From: Zhengitettix transpicula
Taxonomy: Eukaryota; Arthropoda; Insecta; Orthoptera; Tetrigidae
Assembly: GCA_037074705.1 (NCBI GenBank)
Contig: CM073595.1
Span: 24,516,501-24,580,500, forward strand
Direction of reading: 5' to 3'
Length of the DNA: 64,000 nucleotides
The position numbers were made by a program, and so were the translations under genes. Positions 47,425 through 57,799 of this stretch are shown piece by piece. Within the stretch, counting starts at the first letter, position 1, and each line of letters opens with the position of its first letter. The notes below the pieces were generated by a model, which worked only from the letters and a program-made list of their open reading frames with translations, had not been told where the DNA came from and made no database searches.

Positions 47425-47525
47425 AGGGGGGGCGTCAACAATCATCCTTCGCTTTTAATAGCATAGGATATTATGAAAATAGGGGATGCGGATGGGAAAG
47501 TGAGGTAGACAAGAGTTAACTTGGA
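47425..47525 (-). mobile_element. Decayed family R retroposon fragment
   Basis: A ~100-bp stretch holds cgcttttaatagcatagga, ggggatgcggatggg and ggtagacaagagttaact, clearly a diverged version of the 3' half of family R. Its divergence contrasts with the well-preserved copies at 3370 and 35281. Confidence 0.65.
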
Positions 47526-47649
47526 GTTTCGATCATGACTGTTAATGTATTCATTGTGTTAATTTACACTGAAGGACTGAAATTAGATTTGGAAAATTGT
47601 TTGTTTGCTTTCATCGGACAATGCCTACAAACAACATCGGTAGAAATAC

Positions 47650-47918
47650 TATCAACGTCAATGGTCCCGGCATTTATTTATTCCACGCTAATATCGATGA
47701 TTTAACATGTTAGAAAATTTCCATCCCATCCACTCCCGCCCCTCGGGGCTAAATGGCCAATTTGATGCTATAATTGAACTGGACGACATCCATAACCTTG
47801 TATTCGCGTTATTTTATTGCAGCGTTCCTCCACCCAACACCTAAAAGTGCTCTACTGATAATCCCGACCCGCTTCTGGGGGTGGTAGACGCGTCTCACCC
47901 CAATGGTATGAATAAATA
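47650..47918 (-). mobile_element. Helitron-type fragment H6
   Basis: The minus strand contains ttggggtgagacgcgtctacc, then a ggcgggagtggatgggatgga segment and ggaaattttctaaca, and a gttatggatgtcgtccag block, in the family order. Both ends are missing. Confidence 0.6.
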
Positions 47919-48030
47919 TTTTTTTTTTCATTTTAAGGGCTACGAAAACTTTTTCAAATAACTAAAACCGACAAAACGGAAATTAATGTCGTTATTTGGA
48001 ATGCCGGTATTTGTTAATATTTTATAAATA

Positions 48031-48320
48031 AATAAAAATATTAAATAATTAACCAAAATATCAGTTGATATGACGTTTCGCCCAAAATTTTGGGACTTCT
48101 TCACGTAAACAGGTAAAGTGCAGTTTGCGAATGTATGCATTCGTACTAAATTTGGCTACGCACTATGACAGTTGTCAATGACTCTAAATTCATATTTCGT
48201 CGAATTAAGAATACATTAAAAACTACACATTACCTGTTCACCTGAAGAAGTCCCTAAATTGTGGACGAAACGTCGTATGAACTGGAATTTAGGTTTAATT
48301 ATTTAATAATTTTTTCTGAC
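48031..48320. mobile_element. Inverted pair of hammerhead-like motifs, P4
   Basis: The left copy (minus, 48031-48120) and right copy (plus, 48226-48320) match for about 90 bp: cacattacctgtt.ac.tgaagaagtccc...cgaaacgtc.tatgaactg, then attatttaataatttt. In the left copy stem II is a perfect CCCAAAA/TTTTGGG hairpin; in the right copy it is GTCC/GGAC. About 105 bp of other sequence separates the copies. This is the same arrangement as at 39750-40014. Confidence 0.7.
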
Positions 48321-48324
48321 ATAT

Positions 48325-49480
48325 TGGCTGCATTGTTTATTTATTTATCAAAATAATTTTGAGAGTATATTAAATGATAACATGTTACTCTTTTTTTCCA
48401 AACATAAAATATTGTATTTACTAAATATTTTTATTTAGATTTCACCTGATCATTATTTAAATTCAAATTTTTTATTTTGGAAGTATAAGGTAATGTTTCT
48501 GTTTGTTTTCCAAGTTTCAAATCTTTAATTAACAATTTATTTTTAGAATTTTTATCAATAATTGATTTCATATTTACTCTTGTATCCCAACAACTATATT
48601 TAATATAATTCGTTTGTTAAATAATTACATCATTGTTCGTACGACACTGCCACTATTTATAGTGCATATCGTTCAAGAAACGAGAATACAAACAATTATT
48701 TCGTATCATTGATTATTGGGGAAGTAGAGAGGACGTTGAAGCATTATGGAGACATTAAGAAGAAGTATGATAAATACATAAACCGCCTACATAAATGCAA
48801 TTCTTAATGTATGTGTATCATAGATAATCATAAATGTCATGAAATTATGTTCGACGACGATGTATTGCTGAGAAATGTAATTCCCGATTGCGGAGTAACT
48901 CTCCATTATGAATTTAGCGTAGACGTAGCTGTACCATCGTTGATTAATTATAAATACCGCAGGCAATTCCTTCCCCAGGGCAGCCACTTTACCGTGGTGT
49001 AACCCTGAGAGCTAAAGCAACTGGTAGGATCACCTGAACCAAAAGGGTAGAAGGGCAGGGACGAGACAAAGTGCAGTCAGCAATTACAAGCGGCTGCCTC
49101 GTACTTGGATCTTGGCTCATCTAAGCGAGGAAGAGAGATATTTCTCGGTCCGCCAGGGTAATGACGCCGCCAAAGAGTACACAAAACATTACAAACAAAG
49201 GAAAAAGTAATTGAGTAACTCTACGTAGGGCAGAAAGTTTAGTTTCTAAAAATCCTGTATAAAATATACAAGCTGCTTTTATTTTTTGTGCGTAGTTTAA
49301 TGTCCTCGGTAGAGAAAAAAATTGCTTTAACTGCTCAAAATAATAATTGTTTATTAAAATCCAAGTTATGTTCTAAGAGATGCATGAAAGCGAATAAAGA
49401 ACATAAAGAAAAGTGAACCTCGAATAAATCGCTAGAGTTTAAATTCATAAAATATTAACATCGAATAATAGCCTGGCTGT
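48325..49480. other. Unassigned sequence
   Basis: AT-rich, then GC-balanced around 48960-49200. No supported coding sequence; the 66- and 63-codon frames near 48800-49000 overlap on opposite strands and have no signature. Confidence 0.4.
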
Positions 49481-49484
49481 CATA

Positions 49485-49792
49485 ATTAAACTCAGCGACA
49501 TGCATAACCATGGATTTGACTCCAATTTCGGTTATCTTTACTTTATTTTTATGTAACGCCCCTCCACCCCAATCCCAATAGCCACTCCCATCCAATACAG
49601 AAAGTGGTAGAAATAAACATGAAACACTATCAGTCTCATTTACCCCGTAAAAAATATTTTTTTACGCAAATCTGGGTCCTTTTAGCATATTTTAAAATTT
49701 CCACCCTCGTATATCCTCATCACTGGGGGTCGTAGTCGCGTCTTACCCCCACAGTGTTTGTTTATAGTTCTAATGAAACACATGCAGAAAAA
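49485..49792 (-). mobile_element. Helitron-type fragment H7
   Basis: Minus-strand blocks: aaacactgtgggggtaag, acgactacgaccccc, ggtggaaattttaaaatatg, gggtaaatgagactgata, aaattggagtcaaatcc and ggttatgcatgtcgctgag. Ends are not recognisable. Confidence 0.65.
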
Positions 49793-49794
49793 AA

Positions 49795-51085
49795 ACGTAC
49801 ATTATTATAGTTTCTTACGTGGAGCAGATTTCGTATACGATAGCTTTATTTTTATAAAGTTAACGGTGAGATCCTCGGAAAACAATTATTATTTAAATAA
49901 AAATTTATAAAGACCGTTAAAATTATCTCGCAATTTTTAAATCTTGAAGTAATACCACGTGATAGGATAAAATAAACCGATACTCAACTTATCAAACGCA
50001 TGTCATTATCGTCCATGTGCATATTAGAACTTAACGATGGTATTAACATGTCGGATGTGTTTATTTACAGTGGCTGTAAACTTGCTACTGTACGAGCGCG
50101 CTAATGCGGGCTCGGTTTCAGTTTGCGGTTAGCGACACTATGGTTTCTATTAACATCACCAGCAAAGTGGAATCATGCACGGAATAAGAATTGAGATAAA
50201 GGACCAGTATTTACTCGGAAATAATCGCGGCTATGTAATCGGGATGGGGAAATCGAACTTCTCTACGGTTCGAGTTCCGAAATCTGACTAATGAACAGTT
50301 GTGGTGAAATATAACCTCAAAAGTTTTGGCTTTCCGTGTTTTAAACTGTCATTACAACGAAAATCCCGATTAAAGATAACGTTGTGTGACATTTGGAGTC
50401 ACTATTTTTATTCAATTTAATCCGGAATTATTTTCGCCACTTTAAATGAATGTGATGATAACGTCCGTACGTTAACTATTGAAAATATCCGTTACTAATA
50501 TTAAATTACTACCGTATTTTGAAAGGGCAGATAAAATATTAAATTATGTCTGTGAAATGACTGGTCATCCATGTTTTAGTAGTAAATAATATTAATATCC
50601 ACGTCAATCTTTTGACTTTTATCGATACAAGAAATGATAAGACGTGTATGTCAAAAATAAAATCGCTCCATTTTTCGATATATATCGAAAATATAATAAA
50701 TATTTTAGTCACGTATTTCAGAGATTTTAAACAGGTTCCAATATTTTCCTTACGTTATTAAATCTAAAATTTTGACTCACTGGCGTCCAACTTCTGTACT
50801 TTCATTTTCAGGATTTACAACCGTGTCTTGATTTTCGTATTTATTTGTTGATTCGATGAATTTCCTTTGTTACGTTACGTTACATAGTCGTATGTATCTA
50901 GATAGTTAATTCTTTAAATATTTATTTTTTACGTAGTGCGTATTAAATTTGTTTGACTACTGTAAATATTATATTATACCCTAAGTAACGTTAAAGAATT
51001 TTATTATTATTATTATTATTACTATATGGTACTTTTAGTTATGTTGGACAGCGAAATTTGTGTTCCCGATTTTTTTTATTTATTA
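49795..51085. other. Unassigned sequence
   Basis: No recognised coding sequence. It ends in a small (TTA)n tract at 51001-51022. Confidence 0.4.
51001..51022. repeat. (TTA)n microsatellite
   Basis: About seven TTA units. Confidence 0.9.
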
Positions 51086-51089
51086 TATT

Positions 51090-51158
51090 AACTAATTGTA
51101 GCCTCAAATAAGTATGTCTGAGCTGTTGTTGGGACTGTAAATGAGTCAATAAAAAAAA
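51090..51158 (+). mobile_element. tRNA-SINE tail fragment
   Basis: Resembles the distal part of the tRNA-SINE family: a gagctgttg..ggactgtaaat.agtcaataa block followed by an A run. The tRNA-like head is absent, so this is a 5'-truncated copy. Confidence 0.55.
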
Positions 51159-51519
51159 ATCTTATGTAATGGCGTATCCTATTTCCTCATACGAGAACGA
51201 TTGGAAGAAGTCAATTATATCGAAACAGATCACTGACTGAACTTGTTTTTGAAATAATAATTTCAGAATTGTTTGGATTATCGTTTGTATTCGAGAAAAT
51301 TGAAAAATGAACATTAATATACATGCATAGAAATTAAGACCATTTATGTTACAAGAATGTAAAAATACAGTTATTTGAACTTTATAAAATTATTTCACTA
51401 TGCATATTTTCACTCCTTGTTGACATGTAAAGTAATTCGTCTCTGAAAGAGAAAATTTTTATTTTAAAAAACAAAAAAATGTTAGATTACTGTCAGAAAT
51501 ATTTATTCGAGGCAAATAT

Positions 51520-51695
51520 GTTTTGCTGTGTTTGAAAACTTCCATCCTCACCCCTGAGGGTTGTAGCCGTGTCTTACCCCCACAGTGTTTGTTTCCGATA
51601 AGAAAGGAATACGTGTATAAAATTTCATCCGCGGGTGGAGATTTGTATACGGAACATACACACAAACAAAAATTATATTTTATTTATTAGATTGG
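51520..51695 (-). mobile_element. Helitron-type fragment H8
   Basis: The minus strand starts TCTAATAAATAAAATATAAT (51695), then gtgtgtatgttccgtataca, cccgcggatgaaatttta, gaaacaaacactgtggggg, gtaagacacggctac and gatggaagttttcaaaca. Only the 5' third of an element is present. Confidence 0.7.
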
Positions 51696-52845
51696 ATTAT
51701 CGTAATGTAAATAGCAATTTATAATTATTAATATGCGATACAGAGTAAATGGAAATTTCAAAATTATTTTGAAACTTACGATTTATAAAAATACTCCAAA
51801 TTTTATGAATTTTGTGTTTTTAGTTGACTCACGGTCAGACGCCTCGCGGAAACTAGACGTCATCGGTCTTCTAATTTACTACAGGCTACAGTAATTAACT
51901 ACATGTAGCGATTGTAATTAAAAAACACACATTTGTCTATCGATATATGAGGTGAATATTTGTTCAACAAATTTTTAATATTTGGAGTTAAACGCAGCCT
52001 AACCTCATTTAGACATAGTCGTTGGAGGTTTGTAAATATTTTACATGGACGGAATATCATATTAGAAAGAAAACATTCACGCTCACATAGCTTATTCGTT
52101 GATATTGTTTCTCTTGATCATAAATTTCACAAAATTTCCGAGTTTCATAGTTTGATACCGTCTTACATTTAGCTAGAGAAGTAGTTCCATTCATATTGAA
52201 CGATATCTTCAGGTTCCTGGCTGAGCGTTCAGCTGTTTTCTTTTTGTTGAAACCAATTTCATATTACGTTGTTTGGAAACAATCCCATTTCTTCCTTCAA
52301 AAAGGTTTCATTTTCATGTTACGTACTACCTGGCAGATTAACCGGGTAGCCTATATACGAGTCCCCAAACAGGAGATTCGAAAAAAAAAATCCACATGTC
52401 GAAAACAGTTCCACCTCTGCAGTTCCACAATTCGTTTATGCAGAATGACCGCTGATATTTTCTATCGCTACCATAGTCAATTTTAATCAAAATCAAGGTA
52501 ATCTCCGCAAACGCACGCGGAGCTTCTATTAATATATTCTCTGTCAGGAAAGGTATTCTCTGGAAAGAGATGAAAAGTTGCTGTAAATGTTACACCGATC
52601 AATGCAAATATTTTATATTTTTGGATATGAAAATGCTTCGACCTCTGCCAAAGGCTCTTGCTACGCTCGCACAAATTAAGAGAAAACACTCTCTCTCTCT
52701 CTGGACCTCGTGTTTGAACGTTATAAAATGAAGCACAAGTTGCCACTTTTTGTTGTTGAAAATAACGAAGCATACGAAAGATTTTATTAAATTCTCTATG
52801 TTGGTTTACGATCCAGTAACACGATAATTAATTCAGTTAACATTA
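51696..52845. other. Unassigned sequence
   Basis: Open frames at 51960-52172, 52196-52486 and 52483-52773 have no family signature. A short (CT)n run lies at about 52688-52700. Confidence 0.4.
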
Positions 52846-53129
52846 ACGCCACCCCCACCCCTAAGGGTACTCCCCTAAAATGCCGAAAGGGGTTGAAACT
52901 ATAGCCCAAAAACACTCAATCTCGTAAAATACTTAATCGATGCTAATATCGGCCGTTTGAGCGTGTTTGAAAATTTCCACCTTCGGCTCTGGCTGTGGTA
53001 GTCGTGTCTTACCCCCACAGTGTTTGTCTCTGGTTCTAAAGGAACACGTTTTCGAAATTTGGTCAATTTTGTGGTCAAATTGTACACAAAAGCTACACAC
53101 AAACATGCACTCTATTTTTTATTAGAAGA
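52846..53129 (-). mobile_element. Helitron-type fragment H9
   Basis: The minus strand starts TCTTCTAATAAAAAATAGAG (53129), then gtgcatgtttgtgtgtagc, aaatttcgaaaacgtgttcc, accagagacaaacactgtgg, gtggaaattttcaaacacgc, cggccgatattagcatcgat and the cccctttcggcattttaggg unit. Ends near 52846. Confidence 0.7.
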
Positions 53130-54439
53130 TTGCTTGCTGAAAACATAATAAATATATTTCCAGCAGAGTTTTATTTATTTGGAGTCAGATATGGAGATTT
53201 TTAGAAATATAGTTTCGTTTATAAAGAAGTGATTTTTAATCACTCATTTGTTGCATTCTCAGTGAAAGTCCAAGCAAGGTCGAGTTCTGTTATAGCCCAG
53301 GATATTCTTTTATTTTTCTCCTTCGCTCCAACTCTCAAGCTCACTCAGGAAAGAAAATTTTCCACAGACTGGAGAGCGATGGATAAAGTTCCTAATATTA
53401 AACACAGAATGTTGTCCTGGTGTGTGAGCGGAGCTTTACATTTCTTCCCTTGTGAACCGGCCATCTTGTTCGGCATTGTGAATAGCCTGTTCCAGCATTT
53501 CGTTGCTCCGGGAAAGTAATTAGTCGCTAATAACGTGGTTTTTTGCAGCACCCTACTCACTCGGCCGCGAATCTTTTGCGAGTAAAGAGATGCTTCAGTT
53601 AACCAGTCTTATTCTTTTGATCTTAAAAAATTCCTAATAAGCAAGGGGAATGCGGACAAATATCTGCGGATTATAAGGTTCTGTTTCACTTTTGGAACAT
53701 AGAAAAAAAAATCACTATATTTTAATTTTCGCTCCTCAAGCTCAGGGAACATTCGTCTTCTTAATACTGTCACGAGACGGAAAATTGTGTTTCGCATATT
53801 TACGTACTAATTCCATTTAAAACATTTTAAAATTTAATAACAAAATACTGATAATAGAAATTTTAACCTGCTTGGTGACTGAATTGACTAATGGTCATGA
53901 TAATTGGGAAGCTACGGTTGGAAAATTAAACCCAAGGAATTAAACCATAATAATCTGGTTATTAATTGAATTGCCAAATATTTACAGTCGCAGGAAATAA
54001 AAATTTATGTTTCTTCGAACCATATTGAAAATTTTGGCGATCATCTTCCAAAAATAAGTCAATTTGATCTGTTCTAATCACTTTCCCGACAATGATCTCG
54101 TAAATCGTTCTATATATTATGATAGTATCAATATGTATCCTCCGGACGTACTGAAAACATTATATATTTATTTATAAATACTTCCAATGTTGTTATAATT
54201 TTTTTTTAAAAAAATTCAATCTATATCCGGATTTTTAATAATGTAAAATTAGTGTATTTTTTTTTAAGAATGTCCACAGGCTACATATTTTTAGATTCAG
54301 TAGATTTACTAGAATTTAGGTTGACCATCAGTGATAACAACTGAATAATTAAACTTTATATGTTGTTAAATATTATCCGGTAATAATAGGAATTTTACAA
54401 AAATTGTTTCGGAAAATGAAGGTATTATTCTTGGCACTA
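53130..54439. other. Unassigned sequence
   Basis: A 96-codon frame at 53229-53519 shows no recognisable domain. Otherwise AT-rich. Confidence 0.4.
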
Positions 54440-54910
54440 CAATCTTTGAAGAACCCTAGTGTCCTTCATCACCTGCCTCCTGGTCTTCATTTCCTCATCT
54501 CTCATCAGACTTTTCTAAGAAAAAACTTTCTTGTCACTACGACTTCCTGGTACTGCCGGTAAATGACCATCTGGTAGATTTTATCTAGAATATTCATCTT
54601 TACAAAAATCGTCTGTAATTCTGAATTTGTCCTTACTCTACAGTCTTCTTCACCTCTCAAAGCACCCAAATATCTTTCTCAATATCTTTCATGCCCAATC
54701 TCAATAGAAGCAGTCGTCACCATCAGACCATACTCATATATATTTTGATTTTTGCATTACTAGGACCATTCCAGGACTTTAATACATTCAGCAAGAGCAT
54801 TGGTTTCCACTTGAAATCTTTTATCGCACTACAATCCCATGACCTTCTGTTAATAATGATCCTAAATATTTAAATTCTTCCACTTTTTGATATTCTCCCT
54901 TCCACTCATG
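54440..54910 (-). pseudogene. Non-LTR reverse transcriptase C-terminal relic, LINE-c
   Basis: Minus-strand pieces in order: GEYQKVEEFKYLGSLLTEG near 54870, a degraded linker, ILRKIFGCFER near 54650, and EEDCRVRTNSELQTIF near 54620, then a piece like the GH..R.-type C-terminal segment. This order (EEFKYLGS, then LRKIFG, then RTN.EL) is diagnostic of a common insect endonuclease-reverse transcriptase LINE. Stops and frameshifts are frequent, so it is old. Confidence 0.7.
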
Positions 54911-56300
54911 ATTCCGACGATATGAATGCTTCGAAAAATGATGACTTTCTAATTCAATTAACATTATAAGTAACCGACTTAAAAAAATTGACATTAGTTG
55001 ATGAAATTAGAAAACCACAAGCATCTGAAGAGAGAATTTAATGGAAAGTTAGATTGAATCCTTCTTCTTCAAGTTTCTACAAATCCAGACCTCTTAAATT
55101 TAAACTCTCCGACTTTCGACCTCCACCATATTTATCATATTGTCTACTTTACCAGAAATTTATTTTTCAGATGGATTCGCAAGTGTATAAGTGTACAATG
55201 TTTTTATTTATTTAATGTTTATTTTATCTTAGGCGACTTTCCATTACTACTACATGAAATTATTACATTGGGTTCATATTATTTTGATATTATTCTTAAC
55301 CTAAGATTCAACGTCTAATAAGATTACATCTTGAATGCTAGTACAATTTTTTGATGAAAAAAGATATTTATGCAGCAATAAAATTACCATTGTTTACTCT
55401 ATTTGAAAGATTCGTCATTGCTTATTGATCTCAAAATGACGATCAAGTGGCGTAAAAAATTTCTATGCCTTTCAAGTCGACATGAAACTTAATGCTATAG
55501 TATAAATAGCGTAAATTCGATTTTCTTATATCAGCTTCAGAAATATGAAACCCGTTTTTATTTCTCGGAATGTGAAACATTCTTATTCTCAAAACTTTGA
55601 TTATTTCAATTTATAAATTTATATAAAATGATAAAACGTTTAATATTGAAATATTATCATTCAGAACTGTATAATAATTAAGTATGCATTCCTATTTTAT
55701 TCTGAAAAATGAAGTAATTTCAATATTTACATCAGTTTAGATGATTTTAAAAAGTGTTTATCCATAAAACTGAATCGTAACTCCTTTGTCCGCATTTTTT
55801 TGTAATTCACTCATGCTCAATTCAACATATTCTTAGTAAACATATAATATAATAAAATAATATCTCCAAGTTTTTAATTTTATTAAATAAGTAGTTGGAA
55901 GATTTCAACTCTTTTTTTATAATTATCCTGAATAAACAATCAAACGTTACTACTTATATATATATATATATATATCAAGTTATCATTGCAAAACCTCTAG
56001 CATAAAATATCTTCCTGTCCTATAATTAAAATCAGAATAACTTTAAAAAATATATATTATTACCTATTGCATTTCTCTTAATAAAACTATGTTTTTTATT
56101 CAACAAGGTCTGTTCTTAAACTACTCCATTAGGTGGGTCAGTATGTATAATTACAAATGAAAATCGATAGTATAGTAACTATACATATATATGTATAGTT
56201 AAATAATAACTAACAACGTGATAAATCGATACTATAACATATACACCTTGACATAGATACCTAAAAAAAACAATTTCTTATTATGTTTGGATGTTCTACT
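54911..56300. other. Unassigned AT-rich sequence
   Basis: Contains a short (TA)n run near 55957-55975 and a 24-bp perfect palindrome at 56178-56201. No coding sequence recognised. Confidence 0.4.
56178..56201. repeat. Perfect 24-bp palindrome
   Basis: aactatacatat followed by its exact complement atatgtatagtt. It lies about 100 bp from the end of the Penelope-type fragment. AT-rich palindromes can arise by chance. Confidence 0.9.
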
Positions 56301-56302
56301 TC

Positions 56303-56716
56303 TCAATATTTTAAGTATCTCTGCATATTTTTTTCTATTTCTAAACCTTCGTTTCTATTATTTACAATTTTGTTTCTGTTTAGATTAATATAAATTGCTT
56401 CTGCTATTCTAAGTTCTATTTTATTATGTAATATTTTAATATTATTATAATCGTATTCATGGTTAGTCAATTTTGTGTGGGTGGACAGCGCTGTGTTGCT
56501 TTTGGCTGTGCGTTTTAATGTCTGTTCATGATAATACATTCTAGTTTTAATGTTTGTTGTAGTAAAACCTATATATGTTTTTGGGAAATTGAAACATTGG
56601 ATGCTGTATACTACATTTGTCTTATATTGTTCTTCTGCCTTAACCTCAGTATATTTTGTGATTTCAAAATTATAATTTACTGCTGCCATATGTTTGTAAT
56701 TTACAATTTGCTCCAA
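56303..56716 (-). pseudogene. GIY-YIG endonuclease fragment of a Penelope-like element
   Basis: A 137-codon open frame on the minus strand (first ATG codes residue 10). It matches the C-terminal GIY-YIG nuclease of Penelope-like elements: VVYS (residues 35-38) for the GIY motif, a C, then KTYIG (46-50), a conserved Arg at 59 in the IKTRM helix, H63, SNTALSTH (73-80), TNHEYDY (84-90), and the catalytic-type Glu in AEAIYINL (105-112). The reverse transcriptase that should precede it is missing, so the copy is truncated. The unbroken frame suggests it is younger than most relics here. A ribozyme-like motif lies 15-37 bp upstream. Confidence 0.85.
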
Positions 56717-56730
56717 CGAATTGTATTAAA

Positions 56731-56753
56731 CGTTTCGTGTTTTTATTTTCAGG
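56731..56753 (-). other. Hammerhead-like motif P5 next to the Penelope-type nuclease
   Basis: The minus strand reads CCTGAAAATAAAAACACGAAACG: half-core CTGAAAA and GAAACG are present, but stem II is not formed. Its position beside a Penelope-type coding piece supports linking this motif class with Penelope terminal repeats. Confidence 0.4.
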
Positions 56754-56808
56754 AGTCACCATAAGCATTTTCGAGGCGTCACTTCCCATTCTGATTAACG
56801 GTAAATAT

Positions 56809-57795
56809 TGTAATAATCAACTGATATGATTAAATTAATTAAATTTTCCCCACGTTGTTGGGTCAAAATGTAATGATTAACTGGAATGCTTTAGTTAAAA
56901 AAAATAATTAATTATTAAAAAAAACAAATTTTATTCCTCAAAGATACAAATTACCAGCCTCACTTTGCACATTTAATTTCCTCAAATTCACAAACTAAAC
57001 TTTATATTATTTTTATTTTATTTGTGGCGTCCTAGGAAAATACAACTTTATAATTTTACAACAATTTCATCTAATTACTCTTTCTTTCAGGGTCTTTACT
57101 GGGCATGATAGTAAGAACAAACAAATTTAATAAACTAATTAACAAATCAAAATTGAAATGAACGGAATATAAGTTCTAAACACATTAAAGAAACGAAAAC
57201 TAAACAAGATAACGAAATCTGACCTATACCTTTAATCCTCGTTTACAGACTTTAAATAAGTGTTTTTGTACTCACGAATGTCTTTCTGGTACCGGATCTG
57301 ATTCTTGGAGCTTGAGGTCACAACTCACTAAAAATGCCTTTATTTACTGATTCTACACATCATTATTTTTAATAAACACGGTCGTAGTTCTCGTTGTTAT
57401 TCCACCTGGAATTTTGGGATCAGCCGCTCCCTCGGTCAGCCCTCGGACGTATGTCTCCTCGATGCTCTTTATGCGAAATGTTATTTCGCATCTGTGTTGT
57501 GCAAACCTTTTTCTTCCACTATGCGATTTTATATATGAGTCTCTCCGTCAAGAACTATTTACTTGTGTTTATAGAGTTTAATAGATCTCGCAGTTGAACT
57601 TCCTGGACCACGCTATTCGTACTTTTAGATCAGCATCCTCATTTTCCCGTAACGTTCGCCGGACTGGACTTCCGTACGAGCGCACACGGTTTTTCAACTA
57701 TCACCGACAAAGAGCCGTTATTCTTGCTTTCAAGAAATGTACCGCTAACAATCCAATTATATTAAAACAATTAATGGCCTCTAATTAGTATTACA
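56809..57795 (-). mobile_element. LTR-like element, copy C
   Basis: 987 bp from TGTAATAATCAACTG to AGTATTACA, with ATAT on both sides (56805-56808, 57796-57799). On the minus strand the first end (AGTTAATCATTACA, at 56869) is followed by a primer-site-like TGACCCAACAACGTGGGG and AT-rich spacer. A second end (CAGTTGATTATTACA) closes the element. The two ends match at 12 of 15 positions. It aligns along its length with copy A (inverted) and shows the state before the Helitron insertion there. Confidence 0.78.
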
Positions 57796-57799
57796 ATAT

